Notes under the pieces: generated by a model
Told to the model about the DNA's origin: nothing
What the model saw: only the letters and a program-made list of their open reading frames with translations
The model's database searches: none
Shown here: positions 36,267 through 45,386 of the stretch, in pieces
Layout of the letters: each line of letters starts with the position of its first letter
Numbering within the stretch: the stretch's first letter is position 1
Translations under genes and position numbers: made by a program
Assembly: GCA_009780345.1 (NCBI GenBank)
Contig: WRAG01000013.1
Coordinates: forward strand, 1 to 51,888
DNA: 51,888 nt
Direction of reading: 5' to 3'
Source: Oscillospiraceae bacterium
Lineage (GTDB): Bacteria > Bacillota > Clostridia > Monoglobales > WRAG01

Positions 36267-38171
36267 TTATTCCCAACCGGAACCGTTTCGCCTTAATGTT
36301 TTCGCCGCGCCTAACGGTCGGAGATTTTCAGCACTCCACAGCATTACTTTGATTGTATTTGCGCTTTCTAAGTTGTCGGAGGTGAATTCGTATACATTTC
36401 CGCTTGTTATTCGCGGATTAAAAGTTGCGTCTACCATTATAATTTCATTGTATACCGCGATTATCAAGAATTCGTTACGGAATATGGGGCGAGATGTTGT
36501 TACGGTTATGGTTTCGTCTTCGACAAACATTAGCCGAACTGTTGGAACATCGACGATTTCAAAAAACAATTCTTTGCCGGCGTAAAGGTTTTCGTCTATA
36601 AACTCTTTTCGGTTGATTACCGCGCCGGTAATAAAATCAATATCCTCAACTATGAAGTTCAATTCACCGCCGCCGGTCGCCGTAAGACGGATTGTGTAAG
36701 TATCAAAGACGGATGTGTATATATATATAATATTCGGGTCTATCATATCAGGAGCATTCGTGTCAAAGCCCGGAAGTGTGTAGATTCCATGATAATTTAT
36801 CGGCGAACCTGTCATAGCAGGAATATTGTCGGCGACAAGTTGATTTTGGCTGTTATAAACCCGCGCGTCAACCGAACCGTATATACGAATTCGCGTTAAA
36901 GGGGCGACTTTGTTATCGAGAGTTAAACTGAAATTGCCGTTTTGCTCGGTGTCTGCCAACGCCAACATCCATGCCCAATAATAGTTGTCGTCATGCGCCA
37001 AACCTCGGTCGCGCATAATATGGTCAGGATTCCCTCCTACCAAAAAGAGGAGAACAGCGGTCTGAAACGGATTCGGAAACATTAGCAAAGGAAAAATGTC
37101 CATTAGCAAATCTCCATCGCCCGACATTGCGGCGGCGATAAAGTTCATAAATTCTCTAACGGTTAAACTTCCCGAAAACTCAGGAAATTCCGGAATGTCG
37201 ATTATATGCTCTGTATTGTAAAAATCATATACAGTCGGCGCAAGTTCGTGTAACACTTCAGTCCAATGAACCAACGAAGCGTATCCTCCGCGGCGAAAGT
37301 GGGTATGGTTTGAAAACCATAATAAATGCTGATTTGTAAGCTGAATGAAATGCTCGCGCACCTTTTGGTTGTACATTGCCGCAACATCAGCGGGCACAAT
37401 GTTTCTCGTGGGAAACAAAAATGTCATACCATTCCGCCGATAGTTCCAACCGGAGCGAGAAAGCGGTATATAGGAAATAAGGTCCTCTGCGTTAATAAAA
37501 TTAAAAATATTCGGGTGGTTGCCATAGTCCGGTCGCCTCGTTACGTTGGGGGTTGCAAAGGTATAAGCATGCAAATTTTCCGAAAGTATAATATCGCGCC
37601 CACTTCTATTAAGGTCGGCGGCAAGCAGATTGGCAACCGCCGCGCCTCGGCTGTGTCCCGTGACAAGCATTATATTATCCTCAGCCTTAAAATGAGAAAT
37701 ACGACTTTCAAGGTCGGCGCGCAATCTCTCGGTCGCGCGTTTAAAGCCGTAATGGTCAAGCCCGTCGCCGATTTCAAAGTTACTATTCCACTCAGCGGCA
37801 TTCGTTCCGCGTATAGCGATAAAAATTAAGTTTCGATTAACGCCGTTGATTTCGATAGGTTTGTGCGCGATTGCGTATGCGACATAATGATCGTCAGTTC
37901 GCGGCGCGGTGTAACTTTCGGTAAAAATATTGCCGCCGGCAAACCCAAGCTCCAAAAGACGATTCCTTATCCAAGTGTCGGGCTGAGGAGCATATCTATT
38001 GTAGGCAAGCACGCTTAATTCCGCGGCGAGAACGCCCAAGTTGTGATTATATATATACGAATTTTGCGAGAACAGTTCGGTTAACGACATGTTTCCTTCC
38101 GTTCGTGCCGCTGTCGGCAAAAACGACAGCGCCATTATCGCTGATAACACAAAACTTATAATTTTTTTCAT
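36267..38171 (-). CDS. Secreted class 3-type lipase with C-terminal beta-sandwich
   Basis: The 634-residue precursor starts with a signal peptide (KKIISFVLSAIMALSFL). An alpha/beta-hydrolase lipase domain occupies about residues 40-330, with nucleophile Ser174 in VTGHSRGAA and preceding FIAIRGT, both as in class 3 lipases. NAEDLISYIPL probably supplies the catalytic Asp. A beta-rich part follows, then a last domain ending NTIKVMLWSAENLRPLG, similar to the ends of other exported proteins nearby. The ATG at 38171, with GGGGGAAG upstream, is used; the earlier ATG adds a non-signal lead. It probably hydrolyses acyl esters outside the cell. Confidence 0.85.
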   Translation of the reverse strand: MKKIISFVLSAIMALSFLPTAARTEGNMSLTELFSQNSYIYNHNLGVLAAELSVLAYNRYAPQPDTWIRNRLLELGFAGGNIFTESYTAPRTDDHYVAYAIAHKPIEINGVNRNLIFIAIRGTNAAEWNSNFEIGDGLDHYGFKRATERLRADLESRISHFKAEDNIMLVTGHSRGAAVANLLAADLNRSGRDIILSENLHAYTFATPNVTRRPDYGNHPNIFNFINAEDLISYIPLSRSGWNYRRNGMTFLFPTRNIVPADVAAMYNQKVREHFIQLTNQHLLWFSNHTHFRRGGYASLVHWTEVLHELAPTVYDFYNTEHIIDIPEFPEFSGSLTVREFMNFIAAAMSGDGDLLMDIFPLLMFPNPFQTAVLLFLVGGNPDHIMRDRGLAHDDNYYWAWMLALADTEQNGNFSLTLDNKVAPLTRIRIYGSVDARVYNSQNQLVADNIPAMTGSPINYHGIYTLPGFDTNAPDMIDPNIIYIYTSVFDTYTIRLTATGGGELNFIVEDIDFITGAVINRKEFIDENLYAGKELFFEIVDVPTVRLMFVEDETITVTTSRPIFRNEFLIIAVYNEIIMVDATFNPRITSGNVYEFTSDNLESANTIKVMLWSAENLRPLGAAKTLRRNGSGWE

Positions 38172-38225
38172 GCTTGCTTCCCCCTTTATTATTTTCCGAA
38201 CCAAACAGTTAGCATAGCATACAAC

Positions 38226-38254
38226 AGTATACAGCAGTTATACTCCCGAGTCAA
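38226..38254 (-). promoter_or_regulatory. Promoter for the lipase gene
   Basis: TTGACT (38249-38254) and TATACT (38226-38231), 17 bases apart on the minus strand, about 55 bases upstream of the start codon. Confidence 0.7.
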
Positions 38255-38368
38255 GTTTTTTCATTACTAAACTCACAATATCTTTAATAATGTAAAGGGA
38301 TATATTTCGAACATAAAAAACGCCTTACTTCCTATGTCAATTCTGACACAAACACTCAAAATTTATTG

Positions 38369-38397
38369 TTGATTTTTTATTGGAAATATGATATGTT
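38369..38397 (+). promoter_or_regulatory. Probable promoter for the SLH-rhodanese gene
   Basis: TTGATT (38369-38374) and TATGTT (38392-38397), 17 bases apart, about 35 bases upstream of the start codon. The -10 is weak. Confidence 0.5.
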
Positions 38398-38431
38398 ATA
38401 GTTAATTTTTTAATTGCAGGAGGTATAAACG

Positions 38432-39385
38432 ATGGCAAAAGCACATGTCAGAATTATTATATCTATGCTTTGCATTATTCTACTGTGTTCGGGACACCAA
38501 CAATCGCAGGCATTTTCCGGAGAAAGCACTTTTCCGGATACGAACGGGCATTGGGGCGAGATATATATCGCCGCGCTTGCGGAAAGGGGCATGGTAAACG
38601 GATTTGACGACGGCTTATTCCGTCCGGACGACTCTATTACTATCGCCGAGTTTCTTACCATAATTATATCTTATAAATATGAAGTGCCGCCGGCGACCGG
38701 AGGAAGCGCGTGGTTTACTCCTTATATAGATTTTGCTTTGTCATATAACATAATCGAAAATTATGATGTTTTCGTTGCCAATTATCCAATGGACCGTCAT
38801 ACCGCCGCCAGAATCAGTCACCTTTCATTACAAAACCTCTTTGGCGAAGATTATAATGACGATGTTTCCGCCGCGCAGCAGTTACGTGACTTGGACGAAT
38901 GCTTGGAATGCCGCCCTTATGTAGAGCAAAGTTTTGTCGGCGGAATATTTACAGGCAGGCAGGATAATTTATTTCAAGGCGAAGCGAATTTAACAAGAGC
39001 AGAGGCGAGCGTGATTGTAATGAGAATGATAGAACCCGCACGCAGGATTATGCCGCTTGAGTTCCCCGACGCAGTAGATGAAACTCGAATTTCTCCCGAG
39101 GATGCTATCCGACTACTGGAAACGGAGGAAAATGCGGTTTTATTGGATGTACGACCGCGAGAAGCTCATGACGCATTCCGTATACCCGGCAGTATTTCGT
39201 TGCCTCTTGATGTTTTGTTGGATTCGGACGTGGAACAGCTGTTTACGCATGATTCGATAATTATAATTTACTGCCAAACCGGTTATCGTAGCAGACGGGC
39301 GCAGGAAAACCTTGCAAACCTTGGATTTATCGCGTATGACGTTGGAAGTATAGAACAATGGCCCTTCGCAATTGAAGTTAATTAA
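38432..39385 (+). CDS. Cell-surface SLH-domain protein fused to a rhodanese domain
   Basis: The 317-residue precursor has a signal peptide (VRIIISMLCIILLCSG). About two to three SLH repeats follow at roughly residues 35-205 (FPDTNGHWGEIYIAALAERG, NGFDDGLFRPDDSITIAEFL, NLFQGEANLTRAEASVIVMR). A complete rhodanese domain makes up residues 215-317, with LLDVRPREAHDAFRIPGSIS and the active-site loop YCQTGYRSR containing Cys281. Rhodaneses carry sulfur as a cysteine persulfide or act on related thiol chemistry. Here SLH repeats would hold the enzyme on the outer wall. GCAGGAGGTA precedes the ATG. The partner substrate outside the cell is unknown. Confidence 0.88.
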   Translation: MAKAHVRIIISMLCIILLCSGHQQSQAFSGESTFPDTNGHWGEIYIAALAERGMVNGFDDGLFRPDDSITIAEFLTIIISYKYEVPPATGGSAWFTPYIDFALSYNIIENYDVFVANYPMDRHTAARISHLSLQNLFGEDYNDDVSAAQQLRDLDECLECRPYVEQSFVGGIFTGRQDNLFQGEANLTRAEASVIVMRMIEPARRIMPLEFPDAVDETRISPEDAIRLLETEENAVLLDVRPREAHDAFRIPGSISLPLDVLLDSDVEQLFTHDSIIIIYCQTGYRSRRAQENLANLGFIAYDVGSIEQWPFAIEVN

Positions 39386-39444
39386 ATATAGAGCTAAAAG
39401 TTAATATAAATTTTCATTATATATTATATAAGGGAGAGTTGTTT

Positions 39445-42400
39445 ATGAAAAAATGTTTACTAAGCATGTTGACACTTTGTTTGACGTTCGTTATTGCACT
39501 TCCGACGATCGGTTTTCTTCAACCGGTCATCGTAAATGCTGATTTCATCAGCGAAGCGGAGGTCACCAACATATCAGATGTATTACAAAATAGTCCGGCG
39601 CGGTTTAGGACAGTTCGTTATTGGGAGGGCGACACTATCTGGGCATCTCATGCCAGTCACGGTTTTGACCTTAACCGAAACGCCGCCACCAAATGGCATG
39701 CGGTTGATTTTCTAACAGGTCGAACAATTACGCGTGTTGTTATAACCTTAGGAGGCGTTACCGGCACGCCAAGTTTCAGGCTTGACAGATATGAATACGG
39801 CGCTAGTCGCGCGCAAGATGAATGGATTACATTCCATCCGACGACGACGGTTCCCGGCAGCGGCGCAACGCGCACATTCACAGTTTATCTTGATCAACCG
39901 GTCGAAACTTCCAAATTCCGCGTATTTCTTACAAACGCGGCGGGAGTATATGTGGGATACGACCAAAATCGGGTAAGGGCGTTTAACGATTCTCCGTTTG
40001 TAACCGCTCCTCAGCATTTCGATATTAAAACAAGCGCAGGCGTGCCGCCGATTCTGCCTAACTGGTTTAACATACCACAACAAAACGGCGGGCGTGTGTT
40101 GATGCCTATTTCCTGGCCGTATCAAGGACTTGGTGACAGGTCGTTGGCAAATTCGCCGGGCACATATCAGGTAACCGGAACTTGGACTGCCGGCGGCGAA
40201 AGCGGTACGGTTGTCGCCAACGTGACGGTAAGAGCGGACGCCAATCTCGCGCCTATGCCTGTGCCTTATATGGGTTGGAATAACTGGTACCATTCAATGA
40301 GCTCTATTACTCAGGCAGGCGCGATGGAACAGGTTGAAGCTTTGATAAACCTAGGTTTGCACGAACTGGGCGACTGGGGGCATAATCAAGGTTATAACCT
40401 TATATGGATTGACGATTTTTGGTGGGGCGCTCGCTTTAACGCCGGAAGCAACAGTTACGGCGACGGTAATCCCAACGCTACTCGCACCGGAGACCAAGGT
40501 CCCGTGCGTTTCCGCGACATTAACGGCGACATTCTCACTCGCCATAACTTCAATTACGATTTCGGTCAATGGGTGCAGTGGTTGCATGCTCAAGGATTAC
40601 GAGCGGGCATTTATACCGACACGGGTGCGTGGGGCTGCGGACAGGGAATCGGCAGCGGCGGCAATAATTGGTTTGAAAATTATAGGCGCGATGTGCAGCG
40701 GTTCGTAGACTGGGGCGTTGACGCGCTGAAACTTGACCATTGCGGCGGACATAACAACAAATGCGAGATTTGCCAATACAATCCGCCGGGAAACCCCACA
40801 AGACGCGATGTTGCTTGCATATGCCCGGGCAGACATCTCGGTCTTGATTATAACTTCGATGTTTATGCCGCATTTTATCAAGCAATGCAGGAGATAATGG
40901 GCGATAATCAAACGATTATATTAAATATGTGCGAGTGGGGGCAAGACGGCCCGACAGAATGGGCGCATAAAATCGCTAACACCTGGCGTACCGAATATGA
41001 TTTAGGCAGTTTCTTGCGCCGTCCTGACCGTGACCCGTGGGAAGGCGTGCTTGCCGCGTTCGATAGCAACTTAGCGCCGGCGGCAAATCGCCCGAACACG
41101 GTTAACGACCCGGATTATATAATATTCGGTTATATGGGGCATGGAGACCCCGCATCTTTGCTGACTGATTTCCAAACCCGCTCATACTTTACCATGTGGG
41201 CTATGATGGCGGCACCGCTTATCCTTTCGACTGATTTGACGAGATTGACGAGAGAGTGCTTTAACTTCCAAACGATTACTAATCTTGACATGATTTCAAT
41301 CAACCAGGATCCGTTGGTGAAGCAATGTTATCTCGTGCGTGAAGACGAGCCCGGTTTGCAAGTTTGGGCGAAACCGCTTTACACCGAAACGCAGGGCAGG
41401 CAGCGTTATGCAGTAATGCTGCTCAACCGCAACCGCGTATCCGGCGGAATCGGCTTTAATTGGAGTGATATAGGGCTTGAAAATGTTGAAACGGCACGCA
41501 TTGTTTGGGATTACAAATATGCTGACGTTTCAGGAACAGACAGTTATGTTACATTCTTGGAAGCATTTGAAGCGTATGTGCTTATCGTCGAAGGTGATAA
41601 AGTCAATCGCACAAGCGGCTTCCCGACAAATGACTTTGCTCGCGGTATTGAAGTTGAAGCTCTGGCAAACAGCGCGTCTCGCCCGTTGGGGATGGCTCCG
41701 GCACGCCCGAACAATGCGCAAAGAGCTTTGGACGGCAGATTAAACACCGCATGGCAACCGCTTAACAGAACTCTTGATGACTCATACTGGTGGCAAGTTG
41801 ATCTTGGACAGCCGCGCAGTTTTGACAGAATTGTTATGAATTTGGACTTCGCGCGGCGAATTGATACCCCTCCTCGCCCGCTTTTAGGAGAAACAGCTCC
41901 GCCGCCCGTTCAAGATTCGGACTTTTTCGATTCGCGTTTAGAGTATTTCGACGGAAATGACTGGCAGTTATTGGCCACTATATCCGCTGCCCAGAAACAA
42001 CGGGGCGATAACGTAATTAATTTTAGTTATGTTACCGCACAAAGGCTGCGTTGGTATATTTCTGACGCAGATTGGTCGGTACAGCCGCGTCTTATCAGTT
42101 TTTCGGTTTTCGATTCAAGTAATATCACGAATGCCGATTTTGAATCATTGGCAACCGCTCCTAACATGGGCGAAAACATAGCAAGACACGGCAATGTTTT
42201 GGTTACCGCGAATTCAGACCGTCCGACAACACATCCTGCCTCGGCGGTTATCGACGGTAACGACAATACCCGCTGGAACGTAGCGGGTGGCGAGATAAAT
42301 TCGTGGATTATGCTGGATTTCGGCGAACCTACCGAAACTGCTCGAATGGAAATCGTAACACAGTATCCCGACGCAAGGTTTGATAACGTGGACATTCAAT

Positions 42401-43602
42401 ATAGTAATAATAACGTAGATTGGAATACATTGGCGCAGATACGAAGATCTCCATCCGGTAGTCAAATAGAGCCGGCAAGTTTTATGGAAATCATTTACCA
42501 GCCGGTAACCGCCAGATATTATCGTATCCATTTCACGCATCCTTCGGATTCGCCGCGACAAGCGACTGTAACACACTGGCGCGTCTTTGATAAGATGCCG
42601 CCACCACCGGTAACCTACAACGTCACTTTTGAAGGAAACATTGCGGCGGATTCAATCGTGGTGCGTAACGCTATGGGAGTGGTTATGCAACCTGAAAGCC
42701 CGGGAGTGTTCCGTTTAGAGCGCGGTTTGTATACATTTACGGCGTCGCGTAGCAATTATGCTGATGCGACCGGCTTTTTCCGAGTAAGAAATGATAATAT
42801 GGTGGTGCCTTTCGAATTCACCCGAATATTGAACAGGAATTTGGCTTTGCAAGCGACGGCAAGTGCGTCGTCACAATGGGATGCTAACCATGCCGCTTCG
42901 CGAGTTAATGACGGTAACATCGCAACTCGCTGGAACGACCGTGATTGGAGCGCAGATAACCCATCTTGGCTTGCTTTGGATTTCGGAGCGCCCACAAGAA
43001 CTGTCGGCATGGAAATATATTTCGGTCAATTTGCCGCAAGGCACGCAAGGGCTACTATTTATTGGAGCAACGACAATTCAAATTGGAATAGTCTGGCGGT
43101 AATTGCGCTGGACCCCGCTCCGGGCGAATTCCAAGTGGAACGCACAACGCGGATTTCATATCCAGCGGTTACGGCAAGATACTATAGGATAGTATTTTAC
43201 GAAGTTGTGCCGTACTTAGGACCTACGCCTGCTGCAACATTGCATGAATGGCGCGTATTCGGATCTAACACCGTGAAAATTTTTGATGACGCGGGGAATG
43301 AGATTGTAAACAATGATACGATTCCTGCGACGGGCGGGTTGACCTTAAATACGGTCTTTTTCAACGGCAGAAACGAATCTTCACAGGTAATTGTTTTTGC
43401 GGCGGCGCGCAACCGTAACGGCAGGCTTGTAAGTATATCGACTGAACAAATCATAATTCCCGTCCATTCAAATGGTCACGCAAATATTATTCTACCGCTG
43501 CCCGAAGACAGGGAAAACATACAAAACGTTAGGGTAATTGCGCTCGAACGCAATTATCTCGCTCCACTCGATGAGTTTTTTGAACTGACTTTCTCGCGAT
43601 AA
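39445..43602 (+). CDS. Secreted multidomain GH27 glycosidase (alpha-galactosidase-like)
   Basis: The 1385-residue precursor carries a signal peptide (LLSMLTLCLTFVIALPTIG), an N-terminal discoidin-like domain and an Ig-like segment. The GH27 barrel starts at YMGWNNWYHSMSSI (about residue 275), with nucleophile Asp431 in DALKLDHCGG and a likely acid/base Asp557 in DPDYIIFG. After the barrel's C-terminal beta domain come further discoidin/F5-8 type modules (WQVDLGQPRSFDRIVMNL, WIMLDFGEPTETARMEI, WLALDFGAPTRTVGMEIYF) and a last beta-sandwich ending NVRVIALERNYLAPL. It probably releases terminal alpha-galactose or beta-L-arabinopyranose from plant or host glycans. An unusual Cys cluster (CGGHNNKCEICQ, ACICPG) directly follows the nucleophile. 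Confidence 0.9.
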   Translation: MKKCLLSMLTLCLTFVIALPTIGFLQPVIVNADFISEAEVTNISDVLQNSPARFRTVRYWEGDTIWASHASHGFDLNRNAATKWHAVDFLTGRTITRVVITLGGVTGTPSFRLDRYEYGASRAQDEWITFHPTTTVPGSGATRTFTVYLDQPVETSKFRVFLTNAAGVYVGYDQNRVRAFNDSPFVTAPQHFDIKTSAGVPPILPNWFNIPQQNGGRVLMPISWPYQGLGDRSLANSPGTYQVTGTWTAGGESGTVVANVTVRADANLAPMPVPYMGWNNWYHSMSSITQAGAMEQVEALINLGLHELGDWGHNQGYNLIWIDDFWWGARFNAGSNSYGDGNPNATRTGDQGPVRFRDINGDILTRHNFNYDFGQWVQWLHAQGLRAGIYTDTGAWGCGQGIGSGGNNWFENYRRDVQRFVDWGVDALKLDHCGGHNNKCEICQYNPPGNPTRRDVACICPGRHLGLDYNFDVYAAFYQAMQEIMGDNQTIILNMCEWGQDGPTEWAHKIANTWRTEYDLGSFLRRPDRDPWEGVLAAFDSNLAPAANRPNTVNDPDYIIFGYMGHGDPASLLTDFQTRSYFTMWAMMAAPLILSTDLTRLTRECFNFQTITNLDMISINQDPLVKQCYLVREDEPGLQVWAKPLYTETQGRQRYAVMLLNRNRVSGGIGFNWSDIGLENVETARIVWDYKYADVSGTDSYVTFLEAFEAYVLIVEGDKVNRTSGFPTNDFARGIEVEALANSASRPLGMAPARPNNAQRALDGRLNTAWQPLNRTLDDSYWWQVDLGQPRSFDRIVMNLDFARRIDTPPRPLLGETAPPPVQDSDFFDSRLEYFDGNDWQLLATISAAQKQRGDNVINFSYVTAQRLRWYISDADWSVQPRLISFSVFDSSNITNADFESLATAPNMGENIARHGNVLVTANSDRPTTHPASAVIDGNDNTRWNVAGGEINSWIMLDFGEPTETARMEIVTQYPDARFDNVDIQYSNNNVDWNTLAQIRRSPSGSQIEPASFMEIIYQPVTARYYRIHFTHPSDSPRQATVTHWRVFDKMPPPPVTYNVTFEGNIAADSIVVRNAMGVVMQPESPGVFRLERGLYTFTASRSNYADATGFFRVRNDNMVVPFEFTRILNRNLALQATASASSQWDANHAASRVNDGNIATRWNDRDWSADNPSWLALDFGAPTRTVGMEIYFGQFAARHARATIYWSNDNSNWNSLAVIALDPAPGEFQVERTTRISYPAVTARYYRIVFYEVVPYLGPTPAATLHEWRVFGSNTVKIFDDAGNEIVNNDTIPATGGLTLNTVFFNGRNESSQVIVFAAARNRNGRLVSISTEQIIIPVHSNGHANIILPLPEDRENIQNVRVIALERNYLAPLDEFFELTFSR

Positions 43603-43634
43603 CAAGTTGTTATCTTAGCTGATTTTCAAAATAA

Positions 43635-43756
43635 GTAAAAAGGGCGCAATTAGGACACCTTCCATAAAGCAGGATATTGCGACACCGTGCAAATAATTTG
43701 CAACGACAGTCTAACTTGCCTGCGATATAAAAGGCGTGCCTTTGCACCCTTTTTGC
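43635..43756. repeat. 122-base imperfect palindrome between the GH27 and amidase genes
   Basis: The two ends (AAAAAGGG...GCAA and TTGC...CCCTTTTT) are inverted copies. Similarity runs inward through most of the element to a central TGCAAATAATTTGCA palindrome near 43688-43702. It separates two convergent genes and could end transcription from either side, though no simple stem with a T-tract is seen. Confidence 0.6.
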
Positions 43757-43779
43757 TTATGCTAATATTTTAAACCAGT

Positions 43780-44532
43780 TCACTCTCCCGTGATATATCT
43801 CACGACATTTCGTATCATGGTCGCAACCTCTGCGCGGGTTGCGGCGTCATTCGGTCGAAAGTTTCCGGTTTCGTCGCCGTTTACTATTCCGAACTCTCTG
43901 AGCTCGTTGATTTGCCTTTCCGCCCAATGACCTTGAACATCTTTAAACATAGCGCCTTCGCCTCCTTGATATGTAATTCCAAATTGTTCGCAAATGCCTT
44001 TTGCCACAGCTTCGGCAAGTTCAAATTGCCGATTGCGCAAAATATCGTTATCATTCATATTGTCGATAAAAGCTAACTCTACCAACACCGCCGGAGCTTT
44101 CGTGTTTCGCAAAACCGCAAAATTAGCCGTTTTCACTCCGCGGTCACGCAATCCGATTCCAACAAGTTGTCTATGAATGCGCGATGCTAATTCTTCCCTT
44201 TTTCCGCCTCTTGCGAATATATAGGTTTCGGTTCCGAACGCGCTACCATTAAAGGCATTACAATGAATTGAAACAAAATAGTCGGCGTTAAAACGGTTAC
44301 TTCCTTGCGTTCGAAGTTGTAAACTTTCCGAAACCGTTCTTCCGAGGATATCAGTTAGGTTCCAACGACTCATTCCGACTTCAACACCGTGAAATTCAAG
44401 CAATACACGAATTGTGTTCGCGACTTGAAATGTTACGTCTTGTTCGCGCAGACCAAACCCAACGGCGCCGGTATCGGGAGCTTTATAATTATGTCCCGCG
44501 TCCAGATAAACTCTCTTTTTTCTATTAAGCAT
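43780..44532 (-). CDS. N-acetylmuramoyl-L-alanine amidase (endolysin-like) with C-terminal SLH domain
   Basis: The 250-residue enzyme has an Amidase_3 domain with zinc ligands His14 (DAGHN), Glu30 (REQD) and His90 (SIHCN) and catalytic Glu152 (VLVELAF). It cuts the amide bond between muramic acid and L-alanine in peptidoglycan. One SLH repeat follows at about 195-248 (MFKDVQGHWAERQINELREF, FRPNDAATRAEVATMIRN). There is no signal peptide, so like phage endolysins it needs another route out; the holin-like gene lies 12 bases upstream. Endolysins usually bear other wall-binding modules, so an SLH anchor suggests adaptation to a host with secondary wall polymers. AGGAGGAAA precedes the ATG. Confidence 0.9.
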   Translation of the reverse strand: MLNRKKRVYLDAGHNYKAPDTGAVGFGLREQDVTFQVANTIRVLLEFHGVEVGMSRWNLTDILGRTVSESLQLRTQGSNRFNADYFVSIHCNAFNGSAFGTETYIFARGGKREELASRIHRQLVGIGLRDRGVKTANFAVLRNTKAPAVLVELAFIDNMNDNDILRNRQFELAEAVAKGICEQFGITYQGGEGAMFKDVQGHWAERQINELREFGIVNGDETGNFRPNDAATRAEVATMIRNVVRYITGE

Positions 44533-44544
44533 TAAAATTTCCTC

Positions 44545-44868
44545 CTAGTCTATTTTCGGACGTTCAGGAACCTCGAAACCGTGACTGTATATAAACTCTT
44601 GCAAAACTAAAATATACTGCCTGTCGTTTTCCATCTCTTTTCGTATATCTGCTATAATACGCTCGGCCGCCGCCAACTTTTCAAGTGTTGAAGTATATCG
44701 TTCGATAGCGATACTTTCTAAATTCATGGCATTTTTAACAGTTATGCTCTCAGTATCTACTTTAGTTTTCTTTCTGGTAAAAACACCTTGAATTAACGCG
44801 ACTAATCCGCCGCTTCCAACAACCGTTAATACAAGCCACCATATAACGCTTATATTTTCATGCTCCAT
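44545..44868 (-). CDS. Holin-like small membrane protein
   Basis: The predicted product is 107 residues: a short N-terminus, one strong membrane segment (ISVIWWLVLTVVGSGGLVALI), a basic patch (RKKTK) and a cytoplasmic coiled coil (LEKLAAAERIIADIRKEMEND). AGGAGG lies eight bases before the ATG at 44868; the longer frame to 44904 is less likely. Its position directly before an endolysin-type amidase is the usual place of a holin, but the single membrane segment and long coiled coil resemble only some phage holin-like or 'hemolysin XhlA'-type proteins. The function is inferred from context. Confidence 0.65.
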   Translation of the reverse strand: MEHENISVIWWLVLTVVGSGGLVALIQGVFTRKKTKVDTESITVKNAMNLESIAIERYTSTLEKLAAAERIIADIRKEMENDRQYILVLQEFIYSHGFEVPERPKID

Positions 44869-44924
44869 CGTTTCTGCCTCCTTGCTTTTCAGGTTAATAA
44901 TCAACTTTCATGAAATTATGAGAC

Positions 44925-44950
44925 AAAAAGGAGTCAAACGACTCCTTTTT
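44925..44950. terminator. Terminator separating the tail-fibre pair from the holin-amidase pair
   Basis: AAAAAGGAGT/ACTCCTTTTT, a ten-pair stem with a six-base loop and T-runs in both directions, about 60 bases downstream of the gene ending at 45012. Confidence 0.88.
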
Positions 44951-45011
44951 ATCTTTTCTATTCGTCTATTTGCACTTTAACTAAACTTTTTTAAGACTGC
45001 TTGTCCACAAT

Positions 45012-45350
45012 TTAGTTTTTTGCAAGCCATTCGTAGTATTCTTGCTCGGTTCCCTTATAAATTTCTCGAGCGGCATCGTAATCATCGAATTGCAACCCGT
45101 CAAACCATTCTTTTCCTGTTTGGTCGATAGGGGTGACAGTAGGGTTCAAAGCTCCAAGATATTCTATTTTAGCATCTCGTTCTTGGTCGTTTAGAGCTAC
45201 ATACACATTGGGAAGAAATTCAATCTTTCTGTGAGAAACGGGGCTTCCGTCTTCATCCCTGGTCCATGACAACTGCTCTACCGGCTCTCCCCATTCAAGA
45301 AGCCATCTACCTAAGTGTACTGTTCTGCCAATTCTTTTAAATCCAAACAT
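45012..45350 (-). CDS. Small protein of unknown function in the phage-like cassette
   Basis: A 112-residue soluble protein with no signal peptide or membrane helix. It opens MFGFKRIGRTVHLGRWLLEW, contains PVSHRKIEFLPNVYVALND and ends in an acidic aromatic stretch (FDDYDAAREIYKGTEQEYYE). I do not recognise a family. AAGGAGGAAA precedes the ATG, and it lies 36 bases after the tail-fibre-like gene, so the two are co-transcribed. A chaperone for the long repeat protein or a small tail component would fit the position, but neither is shown. Confidence 0.75.
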   Translation of the reverse strand: MFGFKRIGRTVHLGRWLLEWGEPVEQLSWTRDEDGSPVSHRKIEFLPNVYVALNDQERDAKIEYLGALNPTVTPIDQTGKEWFDGLQFDDYDAAREIYKGTEQEYYEWLAKN

Positions 45351-45386
45351 GTTATTTCCTCCTTAAATATTATAATAATTTTTAAT

